Shown here: piece after piece, positions 23,021 to 35,371 of the stretch | Position numbering within the stretch: position 1 is the stretch's first letter | How the letters are laid out: every line of letters begins with the position of its first letter | Source of the DNA: Certhia americana | Taxonomy: Eukaryota > Chordata > Aves > Passeriformes > Certhiidae | Assembly (NCBI GenBank): GCA_018697195.1 | Contig: CM031878.1 | Span: 33,621,374-33,685,373, forward strand | Direction: 5' to 3' | DNA length: 64,000 nucleotides | Made by a program: the position numbers and the translations under genes | The notes under the pieces: generated by a model | What the model was told of the DNA's origin: nothing | Seen by the model: only the letters and a program-made list of their open reading frames with translations | Database searches by the model: none

Positions 23021-26000
23021 GTGGCAGAACAAGAGGCTCCTTTTTTACCCAGTATATGTTTTACAGTAATTTTGGCAACTCAGGGTTGCAATTCACTCCA
23101 CATTATTTTCGATTCTGTAATTACTGCCAACTGCCAGCCAGTGTCTTGGAAGACATTTGTCCTAGCATATCCTTGATCATACATTACCGACATAGTCCGC
23201 TCATGTTAAACTTATTTTAAACTTACCTGAAAATTTTGCCTCTCTAACAGTATCAGAATTCTGTGTAAGCACACAACAGGTAAAGTGAAATAGTATGTTC
23301 AATATGTGTTACACATAGTCTGAGGAAGAAAACATGACCTTCCCAAATGAACTTTAGGCATGCACCACTCTTGTCCCTACAAATTAATACTGACCAATAT
23401 CAGCAGCCAATTTGTTCCAAAGAGAAGCACTCTACAATGTGCTTTAGATATGCTTTTCTTTATTTTCTCTGTCAGACAATGTTTTATGTTCAAATGGTTT
23501 TGGCAGCTGCCATCTTCTTTGGACCTTTTATTTCAGCACATGGTGTTCACACCTTTGGCACGCTCCATCCCTACTCCCAATGTGGGCCTTCAAGAATTCA
23601 TCTACAAATTGAAGATTATTTTTTTTCCCCTACTCAGGTACAGAGCAAGCAGAATTTGGAATCTAGGGCAAGAACATTAAGTCTCATAAACTTTACAACA
23701 AAGGTAAATGTTGCTAGGGATGTTTATAGAGAAGATAAAAATTTCTAGATTGGAGAAACTCTTTCCTTAGAGAAGGCTAATGCAGTAAGATCACACTCTC
23801 TTTATGAAGAAATCTTCAAGCAGGATTCAAAACTGAGGTTAGAATCCCCTGTCTGTGTGAGGATAGATATTAAGACCTTGCATCTTTCTAATATTAGGTT
23901 TGAATTATCAGAAGTAGATATTTGGGTTACACTTACATGACAGAAGAATTAAGACAAGTAACTTTTTACAAAGGTTAGTAGGAAAGCTCTTATTGCAAAA
24001 TGCTAGACCACTGTCTGACTTTTCAGAAATAGGAAACTTTTAGTTCATTAAAACTAGTAAAATTAAAAGAATTAGCAGTAAGCATGAGGTTTAAAAAATT
24101 CTCAACCACTTAAACTTTTGACATAATATAAAAAAACCAAAGGTATTTAGAAACATTTTGTATACTTTATGTTTTCCAAAAAAACCCTAAAAGCCTGGAG
24201 GCAGCTGTCAAATTACAAATGAGGTACTATTAAAGATAGAGATATAGATAGTACTATTACAAATTAGAGAAAGCATATATGTGAGAGAGCTGTCCTCCTT
24301 ATTGCAAATATATTTAAGCTGTATTCTGCTGCACCACAACTATATAAGTTTAGCCATACACAGAAAACTATTTTTGAAACTTTCTCAATGTTGTTTGCAT
24401 GTACTTGTGCACACTGGATTGTTAAGTCTTACCACATCAATCAAATATTCATGTACAAACTGATTTTATTCAAACCAAAGTTCAGAGCAAAATCCTTTAT
24501 GTATTTTAAATTTCCTGTATTTGTAACTTGCTTTTTGTCTTTATTTTGCCTCTAAGTTCCACTTTTTCTATTGTTTTTTCTGTCAGTAATTCCAAAATTG
24601 CGAGCAACGTAACTTTTTTCTTTTGTTTTACAGCTGTCATACAGTCACATCTGTCACTGGCCTGTGACATGGCAGAAAGGGCAGCTTGTCGCCCTGTCAT
24701 CTTCATATTCCAGACTTAAGGTTAGAAAAGTAAAAACCCAAGGGCACAATCCCCTTTCATCCATTTTTTTCAGGAACAGCTACCAAAAGCTATCCATGAA
24801 CGGAAATGTGAAATGCAGTCCTTGAAATGTCACAAGGCTGCACTAAAAACATGGAGTCTCTGCCAGCATGGTCACCCAAGGATCACAATCCTGTCAGTCC
24901 TACAGAGAACTCCATTTTGTACTTGTGCCAAATTGTGCCAAAGTTAGAGAATAACAGACTTCTTAACTTCAGTCCTCTACCTGAAATAATTACAGGCAAT
25001 AATGATTTTAATGCCTTTTTTTCTCTCCACAGGAAGTATTTGTTAGACAGTAATTTGTTAGTGCACGAATATATATCAACTTGAGTTGGTGACTGCATTA
25101 GACATCTTTACATCTGTAGCTTTGTAAGTAATTAGGGCAGGGTGGATGGAAAACAGTGAGAGCAAACATCTTTCCCCAAAGTTTACCCAATTCATTCTCT
25201 TAAGAACACTGGTGTTCAGCTCTACTACTTGTACTGTGACTGCAGTACTGTGATGTTTTGCAGGAAGTTTAGTAAGGAAACAAATATTTAAATTTACGTT
25301 ACGATTTATTTTTATAATTTACATGGAAGACCAACAAGTCACAGTCACTGTCTATAACCATAAATCATTAATAAGTGTTGGGAGTTCTTCACTTCCACAT
25401 ATCTCTCCCCTGATAAGGGAGGCCTTTTCAGAAGCCCTTGTTAAGCAAAAAGGCAAACAGGACTTTTGGTGGTTCTCGTTCTCCAGGTTGTTTATTATTT
25501 TCTTATTATCAATTTCTGCACACCAGGCTTTACACTGGCTTGGTGTGCTGGAGAAAAGACACCAAAAAGCTTCAAACACACAGAATCAAGGTTCTCTTAA
25601 AGATAACTTACCCAATTATCATAAAAAATGTACATTATTTCTATTTTTCTACCACTAACTAAAATTCTATTCACGTAACACTACACTGCAACAAATTCTG
25701 ATCAATCATTCTGTGTCCCCAACAATGCAGAATATGGAGCAGATGAAGAAGGAGGAAGAAGCCTGAAAATGACAAGGATCCTCCACCTTGTCTTCATCTA
25801 CTTACCATACTAACAAACCCAAAAACCTAAATTTCTCACCCTGCGATAAACTACATATTATGCTACTATCTAATTTACATTCTCGAAAGTTGTTTCATCC
25901 CAGAGCCTAGGAAGCCTTTTCCATGGACAGGGTTAAAAATAGTGTTTGTCAGAGGGTAAGGATCCTTCAAAACATGCAGAGGAATATTCTCTGCATTCTG

Positions 26001-26304
26001 GATTCCAACACGAAGTACAAGACATTACTCTTCATGAGGAAAACTAGAAGGAAATCTTGCCCACTCCCCCAGATTTTTGTCTCCCACTGGAAACTTCTCT
26101 TACCAGCCCCTACTGTGCTTACAGATGAAGGGCCTTTTTGTCATGGGGCTCCATGAACAATCAGAAGTGAACAAGAAGTTCAGCCCTATAAATAACAGAC
26201 ATACTAGAAAACCATCTTTTCCCCCACACCTGTCAGGAAAATGGGGGGAAAAGGGAGAATGCTGAATCCCAAGCTGGCATGCAGTTACACACTAATTCTT
26301 TATC

Positions 26305-26307
<3 letters not shown>
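23021..26307. other. Intergenic sequence, no gene seen
   Basis: AT-rich sequence. A 133-codon frame at 23347-23748 has no domain or homology I recognise and is likely chance. No repeats with clear identity are seen. Confidence 0.5.
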
Positions 26308-26346
<39 letters not shown>

Positions 26347-26417
26347 GTGTGTGTGTGTATGTATATATATATATATGTATGTATATATACACACATACAT
26401 ATTAATATATATATAAA
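26308..26417. repeat. (CA)n/(TG)n/(TA)n compound microsatellite
   Basis: About 18 CA units run directly into TATGTGTG repeats, then alternating TA/TG and a short ACACACATACAT block. The purine-pyrimidine alternation is continuous and self-complementary. Confidence 0.97.
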
Positions 26418-26959
26418 ACGTTCTCTTAACATGATGATGAAAATTTGAGGTCTTGCAGTCTATTCCTAAAATAAGCTGTCTGACGTGTGGAGGCAATTCC
26501 CTCTTCTGCTGGCTGTGTGTTCCAGTAAGAGCCTTGAAAGGTAATCTGATTTTCTTGTTAGCTTCAAGCCTCTTGATCAGTGCAGATGTGGGACCCCTCA
26601 GTACAATCTCACAACTGGGATGAGGACAGTACATTAAGTTGCCAAATCAAGCTGCATGCCAGATAATGGTGATATGCGGGGATTTTTGGAATTTTGTAAG
26701 CACTGTTCAAGCTGCTGCAGGCTGCAGCACTTGGGGGTTTTTAATGAGGCACGTGCTCTCTTTGAACTTTCTATTTCCTTGAAATTTAATTTTCTGTTTT
26801 CTTTCAAAGTACTTAGCTAAAACAATAAGGGGTTTGCCCCTACGCTCCACTTTCATGTTTCACAGCCCTCCAAACCCCGTGGACTATGTTTATCGTCGGA
26901 CAGGTATTTGACGGGACGAAGAAAGAAATCTGAGTCTTCTTCACACTCTGCTTAGACAT

Positions 26960-27665
26960 GTCTTACTCTTCACCGCTGCAAGTTTCGCGCACCGCTTCCC
27001 AGCCAGGTCTGCTCCCCTTCCACCCCCCCCCCCCCCCCGATTTTCCCTCACGGACTTCTTCCAAGCCCACGTGTAGCAGCCGGTGCTGCTGGGGCTGTGC
27101 GGCACCCGCTGGGTGCACGGCCGTCTGGGGCTGGGAATCACGAGAAAGCCCTCGATCCCATGAGCGCAGAGCAGCCGGTGCTATGTGGGGCCGAACGTCA
27201 CCGGCACTCCGGAGGAAGCGGCGAAGAAAGCAATGACAAGGATAAACAAGCGTAGTTGCCAAGGCTGCCGGGAGCACGGTGTGGGTGAGGTCGGGGCCGG
27301 GCGGGGCGCGGAGAGGCAGGGGCGGGACCCTGAGCGCGGCCGCGGCGCCGTGGAGGGCCGGGCCGGGCCGGCTGCACCCACGGGTGGGTGCCGGGAGGGG
27401 CGCGGGGCCGGGCGGGGACCCGCAGACAGGGCAGGAGCTGAAGTCCGGCCCGCCGGGGAGGTGGCCGGGCTTCCTGCCTGCCCCGGGGCTGCTCCGCACC
27501 TGGGTGCTGTGGGCGTACCGGGAGCGGCGTGGCCCCGAAGCGGGTGGCAGCGCGGGCTGGCCTGAAGCATCGCTCTTGCCGGGCGCCGTACCCTGCCGAG
27601 CCTCGCTGCACTACTCCAGGAGCCGCCGGATCGTCGGGCAGGTGCTGCACTGCAGGGCAGGGAGA
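26960..27665 (+). promoter_or_regulatory. GCNT1: CpG island, candidate GCNT1 promoter
   Basis: This is a CpG-dense, GC-rich block with many GC boxes (e.g. gggcggggcgcgg near 27301), about 7.7 kb upstream of the GCNT1 coding exon and well away from RFK. GCNT1 is known to have non-coding 5' exons, so this is the most likely distal promoter and first exon. A possible donor is GTGAGG at about 27285. The 179-, 178- and 265-codon frames are composition artefacts. Assigning the island to GCNT1 is inference. Confidence 0.6.
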
Positions 27666-27679
27666 CGCATCTATTGTGC

Positions 27680-27960
27680 CTCTGTCCTTCTTTCCTTTCT
27701 TCCCTTCTTTTTTCCTCCACCTCTTTTTTCTTTCCTCACCCCTTTCCCTGTCTCCCTGTTTCTCCTCCTCTTCCCCCCGCCCCTCAACCCCCCGCGCTTC
27801 CCCTCTCTCTTCTTTTTGGTTCCACTTACGTCCTTTTGCTTAATTTTTTCCCCTTTCCTTCTCATTTCCCTTTTCCCTTTCTTCCCCTGCTTTTTCGCCG
27901 CCACACCTCCTTTTTTCTTTGTTTGTTTCTCCACTTTCTGTCTGCCTGCCCACCCTCTGT
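27680..27960 (+). repeat. Pyrimidine-rich tract of about 280 bp
   Basis: Almost unbroken C/T on the plus strand (runs such as ttcctttcttcccttc and cccctttccttctc) directly follows the CpG island. It codes by chance for proline/phenylalanine-rich or, on the other strand, lysine/arginine-rich frames. Confidence 0.9.
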
Positions 27961-28089
27961 TTGCCTTTCCCGCGGCAGTGCATGCAGTGATCCCCGGGCA
28001 GGCACTTGCCCTCCGGGTGGGGTGTTGGCTTGGTGTGAAATCTGCTGGCGCTAAACAGCGATCAGGGCATACCTGATGCTCCTGAGATC

Positions 28090-31000
28090 GTGATTTTTTT
28101 TGTTATTTTTTTTCTCTCTTTCTTGAACTCACTGTAACTGAGAGTTTTTGGTTTTTTGGTGTTTTTTTGTTTTTTTTTTTTTTTCAGAATAAAAAAGAAC
28201 TCTTTAGAAAGTTGTAAATAGTTTTTTTATGGCCCAGGTTGACTGAGAAAGAAGCCTGACAGGAGACTCAGTTATGCTTTGGCACTTTGCCTTCTTTCAG
28301 CGTTTCTACTCAGTAGAAAGTAGACTTTGTGGGAAAGAGGAGGAGTGGCAGCAGGAGGGAATTGCCATTTTGGAGTGTGCTATTTTAAATTTCATTTTTA
28401 ATGGAATATGAGGTATTTGACCACAGAGCTGGCAAGAATGAGAGTCAGAAATGGTAGTGAAAGAACAGGGGACAAATCTAGCTTTTCTGTCTTTCAACTT
28501 GAAAATCTTTGTGAAAAATAGTGCAGTATTTATAGCTCAAGTAGGAGTTCACTTACATTGCTTTTGAAAGTAGGCGTATACAAAAGAAAATATTTTCTCT
28601 CCTCGATGATTAGCTATTCTGCCTATAGTGTATACCAGTTATCAGCATAATGCCTTTCCTATGACATCTGGAATGTCTGGGGGAGTACTCACTTCCCGAT
28701 GCCAGAAGAGCCAAAAGTTGCTAAAAAACCTGATGAATACCTTTGCCAAGTCTACCTTTTTTTCTAACATAAACCAAATGCAAGGCAAACATTCAAGGTA
28801 AAGATTTACAGTCTATTTGCTGAAAATACTATGCTTACTGAGCAAAATCCTGCTTTCCAGTTTTGTTTCCATATTGGAAAACCCTCTGCTGGTCTTCTTA
28901 AATAATTTAATTTTATTTTTTAAAAAATCCCTCTCAGTTTTACTTTGGATTTCAACATAATTCAAAAGTTCTCCCTTTACTCTGGCTCATAAACTCCTGA
29001 AACTGGAAAACACCTAACTTTGTCAACATAGAATTCTATCTTAGAAAAGGTGAAAAAAGGTAGTACCACAGAAGTAGTGAAAGGTAATGCTACATATCCA
29101 GTACTACAACTAAAGTAACTTTCACTGTTAGGTTTATTTCGTAGCTCAAGAGACAGCACTTTTTGCAATATGCAGCATTATTATACATGGATAACTGTGG
29201 TGCTATTAGAGGAACTTAATGAAACAAACAGAAACCTCATCTTTGAAAACTGTGATAGAATATCTCAGGAAGTTCACTGATGATTCTGTAGCTCACTGAT
29301 GTACTGTAACTGTAGATGTGGCTTTAAAATGCTGGTTTCTCTATAGGGCTAAAGAAAATCTCCTGAGAGTATTTTCTATTTTGTGCTTGAAGAGGGATTA
29401 AAGTACTCAAAAATTTAACAGCCTCTTCCTTCTGCCTTCCTTCTGGTTTCATAGAATACCTTTCCTGACAATGTGTCCTGTTATGAAATGCAGCATTGTC
29501 ACAAGGCAGCAATGAGCAAAATTTTTTATGTGGGTGTGAGGAGTGCAGTAAAACTCCTCTCTTCCTGGCAATGTTATAGGTCCTGCTTTAGAGTAAAGGG
29601 AAAAAAATTGGTGTGCATTCACCTTGAAGTAACCAAGGTGTACAAATTACCTTCAGGAACACTGGGCAGTTCTGTCACGTGAACTTGGCCAACATTAATT
29701 TAATGATTTAATGATTTTTCGTTTCATGATTTGTCTGTACTTTCAGTATTAGTAACCTTGTGGTAAAACATATTTATTTGTCCATACTAAGAGTTGCAGG
29801 CTTCTTGTGGTAGGAACTGGTTGCTGAATGACTTTGCCATAACATCTTTATCCTTCTTAGTTAAAATTTCTTACTGTTAGTTCTGTCTGTGGATTCTCTA
29901 AGGATGGACAGGATGGGAAAGAGTAAATCAGCCTTGAGCCTCTTCTGCAGAAGGTTTACATGATACAGTAGTATAAGAGAGTACTAAAAAAGCTAGTAAA
30001 ACCTACTGCTTTTTCAATTTGCAGTCCACACAGAGAGTGTGTTCATGTGAGTGTTACTCATTATTTGGAACAGAAATGCTTTAGTCTGTTAGATTCCTAA
30101 CAATTCAATGTAAGATCTTCAAATAACCTGGAGGTTTGAATTTACTTTCATCCTTTTTTTTAAAATGCTGAAAAAAACAGCTGTCTACTTTTAGCTACTC
30201 TAAGTATTTCATTTCCATGTAGTGGGGGATGTAGCAGTACACTTGTGGAGTTTTGTTTTAAGCCATCTTCCAAGTTAACAAAGGCCTATAAATGTGTTGG
30301 GTTTTTTTCTGGAAAAAGGGAGTGTATTTTCCCTTTTTTATCATTTTCTTACTGTTTTATTGTTTTCTTTCACTGAAGGAGAGGCATGTACTCCTACAAA
30401 GTGTTGTCAGTTGCAGACAACTGTGCCCACATGAAACCCTGCTGCATATGATTTCAAAACTAAGGGTCCCATAAAGGCTTATGGTAAACCAACTACACAA
30501 TTCATAACCAGTTCTCGTTTTCACTAAGACTCAAGACTCAACACTACCTAACAGAAAAAATATGAATTCTTGGATTTATTTACAGGCATATCTACTTTCA
30601 AGATTGTGCTGCTTGATGTCTTTGAAAGACAAGTGAATTATTTCTGTGTCTGGCAGATCTTTGCAGATGACACTGCAGTCCTCGAAGTCTCTCTTTGTGT
30701 TTATGCGTGTTTGTGCTTGTACAAGCTGCTTACTGCTTTGAGAATCACTTCCTCGTCAGAATGAACGTTCTGCATAACTGAATCTGAATGGAAGCATGGT
30801 AATTGTAGTAACTTCAGGACGTGTGTGTTTTGGAGCATTCTGGATATGCCTTCCTAAAATGTTAGGACTTCCCAGCAAATCCATCCTTGTGGCCCCACTG
30901 GCTGGAGAGCTCCCCAGAGGCCGTCTGGTTGAATCTGTTGTTGCATGGCTCCTGGCCCAATGTGTGGGTGCCAGAGATGGGAGCGGAGCTGCTCCTTCTG

Positions 31001-31994
31001 CCAGCAGCACATCGTGGTGCCTGAGCAGTGGTGCGGTGAAGCTGCAGAGGTAGTGCCACTGGTCCCGGATACTGGGGTAGTGGTGTCCCGCCGGCTCTGC
31101 ACGCTCACAAGCATCCTCATTTGTAGGACCAGCAGCTCCAGTCCAGCCTGTCAGCACAAACACTCCACACCAGCTCCCAGTCTCCCTCCAAGCTGTGGTA
31201 TACTATTGTAAAAGTGTTTTCTTTGGTGTTTGATTGTTTGTTTATTTGTTTTGGAGATTTTGGGAGGGGTTTATTTTGAAAAACTAGGTTTCTCATGCGA
31301 TTTTTTGTTTGCTGGAAATTAAGCTGAAATTACCATGGTTTTGTTTTAGTCGTACCATATAGTTTGCATACAGCAGTAAAGAATAATTTTGGCAGGAAAG
31401 AGGGAAGTGGGCAGCTAACTCAGCCTTTGTCCTAACTTCCCCTACTACCAGCATCTGCTGTAAGTTTCCCCTTTTGATGACAACTGCTTCAGAAATAAAG
31501 ATTTTGACTTGAGGAGAAAGCAGTAAAAAAGGAAGTGCATCAGGTATATAACTTGCGCAACTGAACCTCAGTTGAGAGCAAGTTGAAGGCTGCCAAATAA
31601 AGCATTTTCTCCATAGCTTTGCAAACCTTCCTCCCCTCTCCCACAGTGCAAAGTGCTGCCTCTGACAAGGTAATTCTGTAGTTTGCACGATAAGGCTATG
31701 CAAAGTTAAAGCTTTACTGATGTGAAAAGCTTACCTGAATGCAGTCTGAAACTACATTAATGAATGTTCTAAGCTCAGTAAGTGTATTAGGTGTATTATT
31801 GATGAAAGGTTAACAAATCTGATCCATGTAAAGATCAGCTTTTGTGAATGGGATATGATCAAATTTTAGGACTTTGGAATTATGAGCATAAAGATATGGT
31901 AACTTAGAAAGCATTATGCCAGTGAGAGAAATCTGCAGGGAAAAAAAATCCACATAAAGATAAGAGCCATGTTCATGTGTAAATTGTAAGAGCC
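28090..31994. other. Presumed GCNT1 5' intron or upstream sequence
   Basis: A T-rich tract at 28147-28186 ends in TTTCAG, so it resembles an acceptor, but no donor-bounded exon is evident. Bases 30790-31200 form a GC-richer island of unknown origin. The rest is plain AT-rich DNA. Confidence 0.45.
30790..31200. other. GC-richer segment of unknown origin
   Basis: This has distinctly higher GC than its flanks and stays open in several frames (up to 135 codons on the minus strand), with no recognised domain. It could be an old repeat, a pseudogene fragment or a regulatory element. I do not recognise it. Confidence 0.35.
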
Positions 31995-32735
31995 TGAACA
32001 AGAGATGTGGAACTCCAGGCAGCTCTTCAAAAATGGTGTTTATTGCACAGAAGAAGTTACAGCAATCTTGGGTCCTAGGTGCAGAGCCACACCTCTAAGC
32101 TGCCAGGCTACAGCCTAAAAGCATGCCTCAAGCCACTTTTGTTCTGGTTACAATGCATTGTATATTTTTCTTTTCTGGGCATCTTAATACACAACAACCA
32201 ATCAGCATCATACACAATACCTTTACCATTACCTGTAGCCTATCATAACTACTAATATTACCATATTATGTTAGCAGCTAACGAATTACATGAGTTAGTT
32301 ATGTTTTAAACTTAAAACTTGGTTTTGTTTTTCTGTAGTGGAAAAGTTCTTCCTTCTTGGTCATGCTTTTGTTTGCCTATGCTTTTTCTGAGATTCATCT
32401 TTACTTGGTAAAAACATGCTTTTGTTTGTAGTCAACTTATCCTTTGCTCTTAGCCATAAAATTTTTATTCCAATTCATCTCAACTTTTGTCTAGTAACAA
32501 CTACCTCAGCAGCCTTTGCTTTCAGACTTCTTTTGTTTTATGTCAAAACTTGCTTTCATTTCTAGAGAACCTTCTGCTAAGCATTCATATTTGTAAGACT
32601 TCCCTGTTAAACTTTGATCTTCCCCAGCAGTAAATGTTTGCAGATCTCTCACTTTGGTATAATGAAAATGCCATGTCTGATTATTTTGAGCTCTGAACCA
32701 TAGAGGAGTTGCACCCAGCTGGGTATACAAGGCCT
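31995..32735 (-). mobile_element. ERV LTR or LTR-plus-internal fragment, antisense
   Basis: In plus-strand text it begins TGAACAAGAG, then ccaggcagctcttcaaaaat and ggtgtttattgc (an AATAAA on the minus strand near 32043), then gagccacacctctaagctgc and acaacaaccaatcagcatc. I recognise this as a passerine retroviral LTR in reverse orientation. The far edge is uncertain. A 74-codon minus-strand frame near 32506-32730 has no identifiable retroviral domain. Confidence 0.6.
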
Positions 32736-34741
32736 TTCTGAAAGGGATTCTTTATCCTCCACTCAACTAAGTTTTATTCTAAAATGGGAGCAGGAAAGAC
32801 TTCTTTAGGAAAGTTATTCAGGAAAGAATAAAGCCAGCTTTATTCTTTGAAAATTTTAGAAGGTGAAGACTACCTTGGTCACTTTCAGTGAAGACTGTCT
32901 CCCTCCATTGGAACAGTAAGGGTAATCTTCTTGCATGTGTGTTATTTCTCAGTGCTAGTGCTCCCACAAAAACTAAGAATAGGATAAAATAATAGTGCTA
33001 ACAGCCTAAAGAAAGGATTCCAATGTCCGTCAGCTAAAGTATCACAAAATATAACTGTATTTGACGTGCACTTCAAGTTTTAGAAACGTCTTAATTTTTA
33101 AGTTTGTAGGCAGAATACAGTAATTATGTCATTGTGTTCTATGTCATATTGTAAACTGAAAGCCAGAATTTTTGAATTTTCCTTTTTTTTTTTTTTTTTT
33201 TTTTTAATTCAAAGTATAAGACCTCCTTCTTAAATTTTCCCTCGGTGTGCTTTCAGCTGCAATTGCATGCTATCTCGCTACTTTCCTTAAGTTTTAAAAT
33301 TCAAATTTTCTTCCAGTTTGACTTCACTCTGCAACTAAGATATATTGTGAACAAATGTCTGCCTTCCTTAAAATCGAGTAAAAATGCAGAGTAAAATACT
33401 TAAAATTGTTATTTTGAAACAAAAATATACTTTATATAATGCTAGTTAGTCACAAATTTATGTCTAGTTTGTGATCTCTGTCTGCTGTTGGCTTGAAATA
33501 CAAAATTTTTGACTATAGTACTTCCTTAAAAATGGCTGATTCTCATAGCTGTGCCAGACATATATTCAGTGCTCCACACTTTCCTGCCTCCTGCTGCATT
33601 CCCCCAGTCAGTTTGCAGTGCTGTGGACAAAGTCTTGGACCCAACATGTAGTGCATCCCGGGCAGTATTACTAAAAAAAACTCTGTGATGCCATAGTTCA
33701 GTTTCTTAAAAGCACCTGTTCTGAGATCTGCAAGTAGCAGCTTAAGAGCCACAGCTTAAGAATTAAAACCTAAAATGATAATTGGGATAGCTTAAAGAAA
33801 ATAGGGGGAAAAAGGATATTCCTACACTGAGCAGCCTATGTCAAAACACAGCAGTGGACACAGTACACACTTTTCTTAAACAGAGTTTCTTACATTTTTT
33901 TCTGAGTGGCTGTTGTTCTTAGAGCTATTTAAAAAGTTATTCTTTTAATAACTTTAAAGGCTCTATTTTTTTCTTGAAAGTAGTAAAAATGTAAGGGGCC
34001 TTGTATCGTTCAAAAATTTCATATCCATAAACTTACAGATGCATCTTTTGGAAGACATTCTCTGTAAACTGTGTGGGCTTTTGCAGTTAGAGGCTGGTTT
34101 GAAATTCAAACCTGCAGTAAATTATTGGTCGGTGAATTTGTGATTAGAAGTGCTATCTGAGTAGCAGTATAAGTTATTTAAGGATATCCTGTTCTTGATC
34201 AATTTACCTGCATGAGATAACACTTTCGGAAAAAAAAAAGACACCCAGTTCTGCAATACTGTTGTAAGAGTGTGGTTTTCTCAACAGCCGCAGCTGCAGC
34301 TACTGCACAACTGCAGTGATTCTGTTCACAGAGTACTGAAACAGAAAAATGGTGCTTAAAGAGTAACAGAACTAACAAACAAAAATTATCTAATGCTCGT
34401 GCAGCAAAGTAGAAAACAAAATTGACTAGAAATCTTGTTGCAATCCAGCATTGCAGCATAGCCCCACATAAAAGCAATTGATGATCATAAAAATAAGTGT
34501 GTTTAAATGATGGTAAGACAACACTGCTATTCACTTAGATTTGTGCATTTGCAGTGACTTGATACAAATCAGTTTTGAGAGACTGGTCATAAATATTGCC
34601 TCTTACCTTATAAACCTATTTCAGCAATTCAGTAACAGTTTTTGTCACAACGCTGAAAATTGAGGTGCCCTGCTATAATAGCTTTTTTTTCTCGCCCTTC
34701 TATCAGCTCTCTCCTGATGGTATTTCTAAGCTCATACCTAG
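32736..34741. other. Non-coding sequence, presumed GCNT1 intron
   Basis: AT-rich sequence with a run of T at 33183-33205. No exon or repeat is recognised. Confidence 0.45.
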
Positions 34742-34839
34742 GATGTTGAAGAGACTGTCTCACATAAAAATCTTGAAAGGGTGCAGGGACTTCTTTGCCA
34801 GCAAGAGTTAAAGCATGACTGCCATCCAGGAAGTGACTG
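34742..34839 (+). other. GCNT1: Candidate GCNT1 5' UTR exon
   Basis: A pyrimidine-rich stretch (34684-34735) ends CATACCTAG. After 98 bp comes a strong donor, GTAAGT at 34840-34845. It sits about 500 bp before the coding exon, which has its own acceptor. The signals fit a small internal non-coding exon. This is prediction only. Confidence 0.3.
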
Positions 34840-35332
34840 GTAAGTTTTAATGATAAAGAAATGTATGTCAGCCCTGCAGTGGATATTAAACATTCTTGTC
34901 TAGGTCTAAAGCATGAATTAAAAGAAATACTTCCTGCTCAGTAGTGTATCTTACTTCAATTTTGTTTTAGATGCAGCTGAATCAGTTCTGTTTTCTTACT
35001 GAACTTCGGTTTGTAGCGTTAGTACTATGGAAGTTTCATGAAAGCTCCCTGATTCTCCCAGTCTTTTCCTATAAAAAATTTATTTGTTAATTTTTAATTT
35101 TCAACAGAATATTTTTGGCTGAGCTATTCAGCTTTTTACTGTCACTAAATAAGAATGTAGTTATTTAAGCACTGATTCTTTAAAGAAACCTTTTTTGTCT
35201 AAGAATGACTGTCATATTCTGTTTTATTTTAGGATTTTTCCTTCTGTTTCCCTGAAAAACTTGCCAAATTACTGAGAAACGGAAATTTTTTTTCTGAAGC
35301 TATTGAAGCTCTTATGAACAGAGAGGAAAACT

Positions 35333-35371
35333 TTTTTTTTTTTAGCCCTGCAAAGCTAACTGGCATTTGAA
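35333..35371 (+). other. GCNT1: Splice acceptor and 5' UTR of GCNT1 coding exon
   Basis: A tract of T (35332-35343) ends in AG at 35344-35345. The remaining 26 bases before the ATG would be 5' UTR. The start context is TGAAATGC, with A at -3 counted as GAA before ATG. Confidence 0.7.

Noticed and set aside
23347..23748. 133-codon plus-strand frame with a hydrophobic stretch
   Set aside because: No recognisable family, no splice or promoter context, AT-rich DNA; likely chance.
26233..26634. 133-codon minus-strand frame rich in Thr/His/Ile/Cys/Val
   Set aside because: The translated CA/TG/TA microsatellite.
27181..28076. 179-, 178-, 150- and 265-codon frames on both strands
   Set aside because: Composition artefacts of a CpG island and a pyrimidine tract. 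There is no homology signature, and several mutually overlapping frames are equally open.
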